Assembly (NCBI RefSeq): GCF_011064825.1
Contig: NZ_CP048751.1
Coordinates: 1,426,001-1,490,000, forward strand
Length of the DNA stretch: 64,000 bases
Reading direction: 5' to 3'
Source of the DNA: Brevundimonas mediterranea
GTDB lineage: Bacteria > Pseudomonadota > Alphaproteobacteria > Caulobacterales > Caulobacteraceae
Shown piece after piece: positions 52,347 through 60,317 of the stretch. Made by a program: the position numbers and the translations under genes. Numbering within the stretch: the first letter of the stretch is position 1; the number at the start of each line of letters is the position of its first letter. Under the pieces are notes generated by a model. The model was not told the DNA's origin, did not search any database, and worked only from the letters and a program-made list of their open reading frames with translations.

Positions 52347-53471
52347 TCAGCGTCCTCCGGTCATGACGCTCTTCAAGGCGTCTGCGACCCGTTGCGGCCC
52401 GGGGAAATATTCCCATTCGAAAGCGTGGGGATAGGGCGTGTCCCAGCCGGTGACGCGCGCGATGGGCGCCTCCAGGTGATAGAAACAACGCTCCTGAACC
52501 AGGGCCGACAGTTCGCCGCCGAAGCCCGAGGTCCTGGGCGCCTCGTGCACGATGACGCAGCGGCCGGTCTTCTTCACGCTGGCCTCGATGGTCTCGATGT
52601 CCAGCGGCACGAGCGAGCGCAGGTCGATGACCTCGGCGTCCACGCCCGCGTGCTCAGCCCCGGCCAGCGCCACCCAGACCATGGTGCCATAGGCCAGGAT
52701 GGTGACGTCGTTCCCTTCGCGCATGACCCGCGCCTTGCCGATGGGCTCGACATATTTTCCGGTCGGCACCTGGGCCAGGTCCTGCGCCTTCCAAGGCGAG
52801 ACCGGCTTCTCGTGCCAGCCGTCGAACGGGCCGTTGTAGAGGCGTTTCGGCTCGAAGAAGACGACCGGATCATCGTCCTCAATGGCGGCGATCAATAGGC
52901 CCTTGGCGTCATAGGGGTTGGACGGGATGACGACCTTCAGCCCGGCGATATGGGTGAACAGGCTTTCCGGCGACTGGCTGTGGGTCTGGCCGCCGAAGAT
53001 GCCGCCGCCGTAGGGCGAACGCACCACTATGGGGCTGGTGAACTGGCCGCCCGAGCGATAGCGCATCTTGGCCGCTTCGGAGACGATCTGGTCGTAGGCC
53101 GGGTAGATGTAGTCGGCGAACTGGATCTCGACCACCGGGCGCAGGCCGTAGGCGCCCATGCCGATGGCGGCGGCGGCGATGCCGCATTCGCTGATCGGGG
53201 CGTCGAAGCTGCGGGTCAGGCCGTGCTTCTGCTGCAGCTTGTCGGTGACGCGGAAGACCCCGCCGAAATAGCCGGCGTCCTCGCCGAACGACAGGACATT
53301 GGCGTCCTCGCTCATCTTGACGTCGATGGCCGAGTTCAGGGCCTGGATCATGTTCATCGGCTGCACGCCGGATCCCGTCGCCTCTGAGGCGGGGGCGGCG
53401 TTCTGGTCGACCATGTCCGGCTCGACGCGGTCGTTGCGATCGGCGTCGGTGAAGGTGGTTTGCGCGCTCAT
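52347..53471 (-). CDS. bkdA2: Branched-chain keto-acid dehydrogenase E1 subunit beta
   Basis: A 374-aa TPP-dependent E1 beta subunit. After a variable N-terminal tail (about 38 residues), the domain starts MNMIQALNSAIDVKMSEDANVL (parts) and has FGEDAGYFGGVFRVT, RSFDAPISECGIAAAAIGMG (about residues 85-105) and the C-terminal HEAPRTSGFGGELSALVQE. It forms an alpha2beta2 heterotetramer with BkdA1, 2 bp away. Confidence 0.95.
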   Translation of the reverse strand: MSAQTTFTDADRNDRVEPDMVDQNAAPASEATGSGVQPMNMIQALNSAIDVKMSEDANVLSFGEDAGYFGGVFRVTDKLQQKHGLTRSFDAPISECGIAAAAIGMGAYGLRPVVEIQFADYIYPAYDQIVSEAAKMRYRSGGQFTSPIVVRSPYGGGIFGGQTHSQSPESLFTHIAGLKVVIPSNPYDAKGLLIAAIEDDDPVVFFEPKRLYNGPFDGWHEKPVSPWKAQDLAQVPTGKYVEPIGKARVMREGNDVTILAYGTMVWVALAGAEHAGVDAEVIDLRSLVPLDIETIEASVKKTGRCVIVHEAPRTSGFGGELSALVQERCFYHLEAPIARVTGWDTPYPHAFEWEYFPGPQRVADALKSVMTGGR

Positions 53472-53473
53472 GG

Positions 53474-54733
53474 TCAGACCCCCACCTCGCGGCGCTGTTC
53501 GATCAGCCGCCAGTCTTCGGTCGCATAGACCTCTTCGAACATCGTCTTCACGCTGGGGCGCGACTGGCCCAGGGTGCCGATGGCCTCCGATTCCTTGCCG
53601 GCGGCGCGGACCTGTTCGACCGCCTCGCGCAGGGCGACGGCGTGGCGCTCGTCATCCCACTCGCCGATGACGGTCAGGTGCTGGCGCAGCCGCTCCAGCG
53701 GATCGCCCAGCGGCCATTTCTCGTGCTCGTCGCCGGGGCGGTAGCGGCTGGGGTCGTCGGAGGTCGAGTGCGGGGCGCCGCGATAGGTGAACAGTTCGAT
53801 CACCGTCGCCCCCTGGTTGGACCGGGCGCGCTCCTCGGCCCACTGGGTCGCCGCCCAGACCGCCAGGAAGTCGTTGCCGTCCACCCGCAGGGCCGGCAGG
53901 CCATAGCCGATGGCCTTGGAGGCGAAGGTGGTCTCCAGCCCGCCGGCGATGCCCTGGAAGGAGCTGATGGCCCACTGGTTGTTGACGATGTTCAGAATGA
54001 CCGGCGCGCGATAGACGGAGGCGAAGGTCAGGGCGTTGTGAAAATCGCCCTCGGCCGTGGCGCCGTCGCCGATCCAGCTGATGGCGATCTTGTCGTCGCC
54101 CTTGTAGGCGCTGGCCATGGCCCAGCCCACGGCCTGGGGCACCTGGGTGCCCAGATTGCCGCTGATGGTGAAGAAGCCGTAGTCCTTGGCCGAATACATG
54201 ATCGGCAGCTGACGCCCTTTGATCGGGTCCGCAGCATTGGAATAGATCTGGTTCATCATCTCGACCAGCGGATAGCCGCGGGCGATCAGCAGCCCCTGCT
54301 GGCGGTAGGTCGGAAAACCCATGTCCTCGCGGCTCAGCAGCATGCCTTGCGCGACCGCGATGGCCTCCTCGCCGGTGCATTTCATGTAGAAGCTGGTCTT
54401 GCCCTGGCGGTGGGCGCGGTGCATCCGGTCGTCGAAGGCGCGGGTCAGGATCATGGCCTTCAGGCCGCGACGCAGGGTGTCCGGATCCAGACGCGGATTC
54501 CACGGACCGACGGCCTGGCCTTCGTCGTCCAGCACCCGGATCAACCGGAACGCAAGGTCGCGCATCTCGTAAGGCGTCGTGCCCACCTCGGGCCGTTCGA
54601 CGGCGCCGGGGGCGTCCATCAACAGATGACTGAAGTCAGGCGCGTCGCCCGGCCGGCCCGAAGGCTCGGGCACGCGCAGCGACAGCGGGCGGCTGTTCTT
54701 TTGGCTCAATTTGTCGTTCATGCGGGCGTCCAT
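53474..54733 (-). CDS. bkdA1: Branched-chain keto-acid dehydrogenase E1 subunit alpha
   Basis: A 419-aa TPP-binding subunit. The TPP motif is WIGDGATAEGDFHNALTF followed by VILNIVNNQWAIS. TGEEAIAVAQG and the phospho-loop-like RGAPHSTSDDPSRYR are typical of E1 alpha. The ATG at 54733 (MDARMNDKL) gives the usual length; another in-frame ATG is 4 codons downstream, and the open frame runs to 54871. The first gene of the bkd operon, transcribed divergently from the Lrp/AsnC gene. Confidence 0.93.
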   Translation of the reverse strand: MDARMNDKLSQKNSRPLSLRVPEPSGRPGDAPDFSHLLMDAPGAVERPEVGTTPYEMRDLAFRLIRVLDDEGQAVGPWNPRLDPDTLRRGLKAMILTRAFDDRMHRAHRQGKTSFYMKCTGEEAIAVAQGMLLSREDMGFPTYRQQGLLIARGYPLVEMMNQIYSNAADPIKGRQLPIMYSAKDYGFFTISGNLGTQVPQAVGWAMASAYKGDDKIAISWIGDGATAEGDFHNALTFASVYRAPVILNIVNNQWAISSFQGIAGGLETTFASKAIGYGLPALRVDGNDFLAVWAATQWAEERARSNQGATVIELFTYRGAPHSTSDDPSRYRPGDEHEKWPLGDPLERLRQHLTVIGEWDDERHAVALREAVEQVRAAGKESEAIGTLGQSRPSVKTMFEEVYATEDWRLIEQRREVGV

Positions 54734-54814
54734 GTCCGTTCGGGGGTCCGTCCGTGTTTCCTCTGGACGTTTGATAACACGGCGCCTAAGCAGGTGCTCG
54801 CTCAATTTGACCTT

Positions 54815-54846
54815 GCGAAATCCCGATTTAGGGTATTTTATTTCGC
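54815..54846. promoter_or_regulatory. AT-rich inverted repeat between bkdA1 and the Lrp/AsnC gene
   Basis: GCGAAAT (54815-54821) is mirrored by ATTTCGC (54840-54846), with an 18-bp AT-rich spacer (CCCGATTTAGGGTATTTT). It lies in the 137-bp divergent region, the expected site for the adjacent regulator, and its AT richness stands out from the surrounding GC-rich DNA. Lrp-type regulators bind such imperfect AT-rich dyads. Confidence 0.55.
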
Positions 54847-54870
54847 CATAACGATAATCGGAGAAACGCA

Positions 54871-55359
54871 TTGGCGGACGAACTCGATCCCATTGACGCT
54901 CGGATCCTGGATATCCTGCAACAAGACGCCGGTCTGTCGGTCGCGGAAGTCGCGGATCGCGTCGGTCTGTCGGCCTCGCCCTGCTGGCGCCGGATCAAGC
55001 GGCTGGAGGATTCCGGCCTGATCACCAAGCGGGTCACCCTGCTGAACGCCAAGCTTCTGGGTCTCGACTTCGAGGTCTACGCCATCGTCAAACTGATGCT
55101 GCCGTCGGCCGAGAATCTCGACATCTTCGAAGGCGCCGTCGCCAAATGGCCGGAAGTGGTCCAGTGCGCCACCATCACGGGGCGCGAGGACTATGTGCTG
55201 CGCATCATCACGTCCGACATGCACGCCTTCGACAAGTTCCTGCGCGAAAAGCTGCTGGCCCTGGGCATCGTCTCCGACTGCGAGAGCCATATCGTCACGC
55301 GCGGCGTGAAGAATGTGACCGCCCTGCCTCTTGGCATAGTGACCCCTCACGTCGGATAA
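54871..55359 (+). CDS. Lrp/AsnC family regulator, probable BkdR
   Basis: A 162-aa regulator. The HTH is LDPIDARILDILQQDAGLSVAEVADRVGLSASPCWRRIKRLEDSG (in parts; about residues 5-48) and the RAM effector domain follows (about 65-150; VVQCATITGREDYVLRIITSDMHAFDKFL in parts). The start is TTG at 54871, with GGAG upstream and normal length. Divergent position next to bkdA1 suggests control by branched-chain amino acids, as with BkdR. Confidence 0.92.
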   Translation: MADELDPIDARILDILQQDAGLSVAEVADRVGLSASPCWRRIKRLEDSGLITKRVTLLNAKLLGLDFEVYAIVKLMLPSAENLDIFEGAVAKWPEVVQCATITGREDYVLRIITSDMHAFDKFLREKLLALGIVSDCESHIVTRGVKNVTALPLGIVTPHVG

Positions 55360-55406
55360 GGCCGTTCGGCGGACCTTTCCACTGAGGGCCCTGGTCCGCC
55401 GAGGGG

Positions 55407-56354
55407 ATGCCGAACATGATCGAACTGGTGATCGACGCGCGCCGCAAGGACCTGGGCGGGTTCGAGGTCGGCCGCGTCCTGCCCTTCCATTCGCGCCGGA
55501 TGGTCGGGCCCTTCATCTTCCTGGACCAGATGGGGCCGGCCGAGTTCGCGCCGGGCTCGGACGCCATCGATGTGCGACCGCACCCGCACATCGGCCTGTC
55601 GACCCTCACCTATCTGTTCGAGGGTGAGATCATGCACCATGACAACCTCGGCTATAATCAGGTCATCCGCCCCGGCGAGGTGAACTGGATGACCGCCGGC
55701 AAGGGCATCGTCCATTCCGAGCGCACCGATCCGCTGAAGAAGAGCCGCGGCGGGCCGATGCACGGGATGCAGGCCTGGGTCGCCCTGCCCGACGAGGCCG
55801 AGGAGATCGATCCCGCCTTCCACCACCTGGATGAGGACGCCCAGCCCGCCTACGAAAACGGCGGACTGTTCGCGCGCCTGGTGGCGGGCGAAGCCTATGG
55901 CGCCAAGGCGGCCGTCCCGGTGTCCTCACCCCTCTTCTATGTGCACTGGGAGCTTCAGCCCGGCGTCCGCACCGCGCCGCCTCCCGGCAAGGGCGCGGGC
56001 GGCATGAGCGAGCGCGCCCTCTATGTGGCCAAGGGCTCCATCGAGGTCGGCGACCGCACCTTCCACGAAGGCCAGATGATCGTGCTGGAACCGACGGCCG
56101 AACCGACCGTCAAGGCCCTGGTCCAATCCACCGTCATGGTCCTGGGCGGCGAGCCGGTCGGCGAACGCCTGATTTGGTGGAATTTCGTCGCCTCCAGCCA
56201 GGCCCGCATCGACCAGGCCAAGGCCGACTGGAAAGCCGGCCGCATGGCCCTGCCCAGCGAGGACGACCTGGAATTCATTCCCCTGCCGGACGAACCCGCC
56301 AAGGCCCAGGCCGCGCCGGCGCCGGTCGAGCCCAAGCCCACAGATCCGGTATAA
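55407..56354 (+). CDS. Pirin family protein
   Basis: A 315-aa bicupin. The N-terminal cupin has RRMVGPFIFLDQMGP and RPHPHIGLSTLTYLFEGEIMHHD (parts; metal His at about 60-62 and His104 region), GEVNWMTAGKGIVHSE; a second cupin follows to about 245. Pirins oxidise quercetin or bind transcription complexes; the role here is unknown. The tail is Pro/Ala-rich. Immediately downstream is a repeat element. Confidence 0.92.
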   Translation: MPNMIELVIDARRKDLGGFEVGRVLPFHSRRMVGPFIFLDQMGPAEFAPGSDAIDVRPHPHIGLSTLTYLFEGEIMHHDNLGYNQVIRPGEVNWMTAGKGIVHSERTDPLKKSRGGPMHGMQAWVALPDEAEEIDPAFHHLDEDAQPAYENGGLFARLVAGEAYGAKAAVPVSSPLFYVHWELQPGVRTAPPPGKGAGGMSERALYVAKGSIEVGDRTFHEGQMIVLEPTAEPTVKALVQSTVMVLGGEPVGERLIWWNFVASSQARIDQAKADWKAGRMALPSEDDLEFIPLPDEPAKAQAAPAPVEPKPTDPV

Positions 56355-56355
56355 T

Positions 56356-56505
56356 CTTCTCCCTTCCCTTTATGGGAAGGGGCGGCGAACCCCGGACTTG
56401 ATCCGAGGGTAGCCGGGGTGGGGCGATACGGAGATCGCTCACGTTCTTACGGCCCCACCCGGATCGCTGCGCGATCGTCCCTCCCCATAAAGGGGAAGGA
56501 GAAGA
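56356..56505. repeat. MITE-like inverted-repeat element of about 150 bp
   Basis: The left end CTTCTCCCTTCCCTTTATGG and right end CCATAAAGGGGAAGGAGAAG are near-perfect inverted repeats. The interior contains mirrored GGGGTGGGGC / GGCCCCACCC-type blocks and a GATCGCTGCGCGATC hairpin. It begins 2 bp after the pirin stop and has no coding sequence. It probably ends transcription or marks a small non-autonomous element. Confidence 0.75.
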
Positions 56506-56550
56506 AGCCCCCATTTGCCCCCGCTGCCGCAACCCGCTAACGCGTCCCGC

Positions 56551-57516
56551 ATGAACTTCGATTTCGACGCCCAGGTCACCGCCGCCCTGTTCGACAGCAC
56601 CGGCGCCGTCTTCGCCCTCGGCGACGGCTCGGTCCGGTTCGAGGATGGAACGACGGTCCAGGCTCACGACGGCGCCGTGCTCTGCGCCGCCGTCCACCCG
56701 ACCGGCGACGGGATCGTCACCGGCGGCGACGACGGCCAGGTGGTGTGGAGCCGCCGCGGCGAGGACGCCATGGTCCTGGCCACCGCAAAGAACCAGTGGA
56801 TCGATTCCATCGACGCCTCGGCCGCCTCCGGCCTGGTCGCCTTCTCCTCGGGCCGCACCCTTTCGGTGATCGATCCGAAGGACGCCGGCTTCCGCCGCGA
56901 CTTTCAGCACGAACGCACCGTCTCCGGCGTCGCCTTCGATCCCAAGGGCCGGCGCATCGCCGCCTCGACCTACGGCGGCGCCGCCCTCTGGTACGCCCGG
57001 ATCGAGAAGCAGCAGCCGGTCAAACTGGCCTGGGCCGGATCCCACACCGCCGTGGCCTTTTCACCCGACGGGGCCTTTGTCGTTACCACCATGCAGGACA
57101 GCCAACTTCACGGCTGGCGGCTGAAGGACGCCAAGAACCTGCGCATGGGCGGCTATCCGTCCAAGGTCCGCTCGCTGGCCTTCTTCGCCAACGGCCAGCT
57201 GCTGGCCACCTCGGGCGCCCAGGGCGCGGTCCTGTGGCCCTTCATCGGCTCGAACGGGCCCATGGGACGCGAGGCGACCGAGATCGGCTATGACGACACC
57301 ACCCTGGTCAATCTGGTCTCGGCCCGGACCGAGCACGGCCTGCTGGCCGCCGGCCTGACCGACGGCCGGGTCTGGGTCGCCCATCCGGCCTCTCATGGTC
57401 TGAACTTCGTCAAGGCCGAGAAAGGTCCCTCCATCGTCGCCCTGTCTCTCAGCCCCGCCGCCGACAAGGTCGCCTGGGCCGACGAGGACGGCGCCGCAGG
57501 GGTCCTGATCCTCTAA
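56551..57516 (+). CDS. WD40 repeat protein
   Basis: A 321-aa beta-propeller protein, probably cytosolic because it has no signal. Repeats recur about every 40 residues, for example VLCAAVHPTGDGIVTGGDDGQVVW, VSGVAFDPKGRRIAASTYGGAALW, AVAFSPDGAFVVTTMQDSQLHGW (each shortened; roughly seven blades). The ATG at 56551 is preceded by no strong Shine-Dalgarno; a TTG 12 codons earlier is a minor alternative. The stop overlaps the mtgA start (TAATG), so this scaffold may work with the transglycosylase. Confidence 0.85.
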   Translation: MNFDFDAQVTAALFDSTGAVFALGDGSVRFEDGTTVQAHDGAVLCAAVHPTGDGIVTGGDDGQVVWSRRGEDAMVLATAKNQWIDSIDASAASGLVAFSSGRTLSVIDPKDAGFRRDFQHERTVSGVAFDPKGRRIAASTYGGAALWYARIEKQQPVKLAWAGSHTAVAFSPDGAFVVTTMQDSQLHGWRLKDAKNLRMGGYPSKVRSLAFFANGQLLATSGAQGAVLWPFIGSNGPMGREATEIGYDDTTLVNLVSARTEHGLLAAGLTDGRVWVAHPASHGLNFVKAEKGPSIVALSLSPAADKVAWADEDGAAGVLIL

Positions 57517-58211
57517 TGGCGCGCGGGCGGAAAAAGGGTTGGTTGCGGGCGGCCCTGATCGCCCTGGCGGTCCTGGCCCTGCTGCCGATCGGCGGGGTTC
57601 TGATCGTCGCCGTCCTGCCGCCCGCCCCGACCATATTGATGCTGCGCCAGGCCGTGCGCGGCGAGGGCCTGGACTATCAATGGCGCGGTCTGAACGACAT
57701 CTCGCCCAATCTGGTGAACGCCGCTATCGCCGCCGAGGACGCCCGTTTCTGCAGCCACCACGGCTTCGACATCGAGGCGATCCAGAAGGCGCTGGATCAC
57801 AACGCCGAGGGCGGCCGCATCCGCGGCGGCTCGACCATCAGCCAGCAGACCGCCAAGAATGTCTTCCTCTGGCCGGGCCGCGACTGGATCCGCAAGGGGC
57901 TGGAGGCCGGCTACACCGTCCTGATCGAAACCGTCTGGTCCAAGCGCCGGATCATGGAAGTCTATCTGAACGTGGTCGAATGGGCGCCCGGCGTCTATGG
58001 CGCCCAGGCCGCCGCTCAGCACTGGTTCGGCAAGGACGCCGCCGACCTGACCCCGCGCGAGGCGGCGCGTCTCGCCGCCATCCTGCCCGCGCCGCGCCGC
58101 TACAAGGCCGCCTCGCCCGGCCCCTATGTCCGCCGGCGCGCCGCGCGCATCCAGGCCGCCATGGGCACGGTCCGCAACGAGGGTCTGAACGCCTGCGTCC
58201 GGCTCAAGTAG
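57516..58211 (+). CDS. mtgA: Monofunctional biosynthetic peptidoglycan transglycosylase
   Basis: A 231-aa GT51 enzyme anchored by one N-terminal helix (ALIALAVLALLPIGGVLIVAV, in part). The catalytic Glu lies in AAEDARFCSHHGFD (about residues 72-85), and RGGSTISQQTAKNVFLWPGR (about 108-127) is the second conserved motif. It polymerises lipid II glycan strands. The stop codon and the last three codons lie within a palindrome (58201-58228), so the 3' end was reshaped by an insertion. Coupled to the WD40 gene. Confidence 0.94.
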   Translation: MARGRKKGWLRAALIALAVLALLPIGGVLIVAVLPPAPTILMLRQAVRGEGLDYQWRGLNDISPNLVNAAIAAEDARFCSHHGFDIEAIQKALDHNAEGGRIRGGSTISQQTAKNVFLWPGRDWIRKGLEAGYTVLIETVWSKRRIMEVYLNVVEWAPGVYGAQAAAQHWFGKDAADLTPREAARLAAILPAPRRYKAASPGPYVRRRAARIQAAMGTVRNEGLNACVRLK

Positions 58212-58228
58212 GCCCAAGGCCGGTAGCC
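58201..58228. repeat. Family-A palindrome over the mtgA stop
   Basis: GGCTCAAGTAGGCC-CAA-GGCCGGTAGCC: 28 nt in the inverse orientation of the 2.5-kb cluster. CTCAAGTAG in this copy is read as Leu-Lys-stop at the end of mtgA, so the element provides the stop codon. Confidence 0.85.
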
Positions 58229-58310
58229 CCAAAAGAACGCCCTGAAAGGCGCAGCTTGACGGCGGATCAGGCCTGACCTCTCCTGCGCCCGCTGTTCAGG
58301 AGATCCCATC

Positions 58311-60215
58311 ATGAAGCGTCAGATGATGACCGCCGTCGCGGTCTGCGCCCTCGCCTTCACCGCCGGCTGCGCCGCCACCACGACCTCGGGCGAGGCCCGG
58401 CCGCTTCAGGCCGACGGCGGCGCCCAGACCTTCACCCCCGCCCCCGTCACAGCCACCGGCCTGCGCGCCGACTATCCGACGACCGTCGAGGGCGCGACCC
58501 AGTTCGTCGCCTACGCCGAGGCCAAGATGCTGACCTTCGGCGAATACGCCGCCCGGGTGCAGTGGGCGCGCGCCACCAACATCACCTTCGACACCATGTG
58601 GCTGGAGTCCAAGGTCAACGCCGAGGCGACCGAGCTTCAGGTCCAGTTCGCCAACCAGGCGGCCAGGTTCAATGATGTCGCGGTGGACCCCGTCGTTCGC
58701 CGCAAGCTGAACCTGCTGCGGCTCGGCATCGTCCTGCCCGCCCCCAACCGCCCCGGCGCGGCCGAGGAACTGTCGCAGATCACCACCCGGCTGGACTCGA
58801 CCTATTCGACCGGCAAGTTCGACTTCAAGGGGCAGCCGATCACCCTGGACGAGGCCTCGCTGATCCTGGCCGACAGCCGCGACCCGAACGAGACCAAAGC
58901 CCTGTACGAAGGCTGGCGCACCATCTCGCCGGTGATGAAGAACGACTACGCCCGCATGGTCGAGATCGCCAACGAAGGCGCGCGCGAACTGGGCTTTTCC
59001 GACACCGGCGCCCTGTGGCGCTCCGGCTACGACATGCCCGCCGACGATTTCGCCGAGGAAACCGACCGCCTCTGGGCTCAGGTCAAACCCTTCTACGAGA
59101 ACCTGCACTGCTATGTCCGCGCCCGGCTGAACGCCAAATACGGCGACGCCGTCCAGCCCGACCACGGCCCGATCCGCGCCGATCTTCTGGGAAACATGTG
59201 GTCGCAGCAGTGGGGCAATATCTATGACGTCGTGGCCCCGACCAGCGGCGGCGCCTCCAGCTACGACCTGACCGAACTGCTGAAGTCCGCCGACTACGAC
59301 CCGGTGAAAATGGTCAAGACGGGCGAGGGCTTCTACGTCTCCCTGGGTCTCGATCCCCTGCCCCAGACCTTCTGGGAACGCAGCCAGATCGTGCGCCCGC
59401 GCGACCGCGAGGTCGTCTGCCACGCCTCGGCCTGGGACCTGGACAACGCCGACGACATCCGCATCAAGATGTGCACCAACGTCAACGGCGACGACTTCTA
59501 CACCGTCCACCACGAGCTGGGTCACAACTACTACCAGCGCGCCTACAAGAACCAGCCGATGCTGTTCCGCAACGGGGCCAACGACGGCTTCCACGAGGCC
59601 ATCGGCGACTTCGTCGGCCTGTCGGCCCTGACCCCCACCTATCTGAACCAGATCGGCCTGCTGAAGACGACCCCGGGCGCCCAGGAGGACATTCCCTTCC
59701 TGCTGAAGATGGCCTTGGACAAGATCGCCTTCCTGCCGTTCGGCCTGATGGTTGATCGCTGGCGCTGGGGCGTCTTCTCCGGCGAGACCTCGCCGGACCA
59801 GTACAACGCCGCCTGGACCGCCGACATGCTGAAATACCAGGGTCTGGTCCCGCCGGGGCCGCGTCCGACCAACGCCTTCGACCCGGGCGCAAAATATCAC
59901 GTGCCGGGCAACACCCCCTACACCCGCTACTTCCTGGCCCACATCTACCAGTTCCAGTTCCAGCGCGCGGCCTGCAAACAGGCCGGCTGGACCGGCCCGC
60001 TGCACCGCTGCTCGGTCTATGGAAACGAGGCGGTCGGAGCCCGTTTCAACGCCATGCTGGAGATGGGCCAGTCCAAGCCCTGGCCCGAGGCCATGCAGGC
60101 CTTCACCGGCGAGACCGCCAACGACGCCTCCGCCGTCGCCGACTATTTCGCGCCTCTGAACCAATGGCTGACCGTCCAGAATCGTGGCCACGACTGCGGC
60201 TGGTCAGAGGCTTGA
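58311..60215 (+). CDS. M2 family peptidyl-dipeptidase (ACE-like), lipoprotein
   Basis: A 634-aa zinc dipeptidyl carboxypeptidase related to angiotensin-converting enzyme. Signal and lipobox TAGC (Cys near 20) predict outer-membrane or periplasmic anchoring. The zinc motif is VHHELGHNYYQ (HExxH at about 396-400), with the downstream Glu in NDGFHEAIGD. Core blocks: LYEGWRTISPVMKNDYARMVEI (part), WRSGYDMPADDF, and LLKMALDKIAFLPFGLMVD (about 467-485). Bacterial M2 enzymes degrade peptides. SD GGAGATCCC precedes the ATG at 58311. Confidence 0.92.
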   Translation: MKRQMMTAVAVCALAFTAGCAATTTSGEARPLQADGGAQTFTPAPVTATGLRADYPTTVEGATQFVAYAEAKMLTFGEYAARVQWARATNITFDTMWLESKVNAEATELQVQFANQAARFNDVAVDPVVRRKLNLLRLGIVLPAPNRPGAAEELSQITTRLDSTYSTGKFDFKGQPITLDEASLILADSRDPNETKALYEGWRTISPVMKNDYARMVEIANEGARELGFSDTGALWRSGYDMPADDFAEETDRLWAQVKPFYENLHCYVRARLNAKYGDAVQPDHGPIRADLLGNMWSQQWGNIYDVVAPTSGGASSYDLTELLKSADYDPVKMVKTGEGFYVSLGLDPLPQTFWERSQIVRPRDREVVCHASAWDLDNADDIRIKMCTNVNGDDFYTVHHELGHNYYQRAYKNQPMLFRNGANDGFHEAIGDFVGLSALTPTYLNQIGLLKTTPGAQEDIPFLLKMALDKIAFLPFGLMVDRWRWGVFSGETSPDQYNAAWTADMLKYQGLVPPGPRPTNAFDPGAKYHVPGNTPYTRYFLAHIYQFQFQRAACKQAGWTGPLHRCSVYGNEAVGARFNAMLEMGQSKPWPEAMQAFTGETANDASAVADYFAPLNQWLTVQNRGHDCGWSEA

Positions 60216-60257
60216 GCCTTATGCGTCGTTAACCCTGACGCTTCAGCCTTCCCTTAA

Positions 60258-60286
60258 CCGCATGACGGCATTCTGTCGTCATGCGG
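60258..60286 (+). promoter_or_regulatory. Hairpin upstream of the TadG-like gene
   Basis: A perfect 10-bp stem CCGCATGACG/CGTCATGCGG with a 9-nt loop, between the M2 gene and the TTG start at 60318. There is no U tract, so a 5'-UTR structure or operator is more likely than a terminator. Confidence 0.4.
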
Positions 60287-60317
60287 GCGGGGTGCGCCCG
60301 GCAGGGAAGCGACGAAC

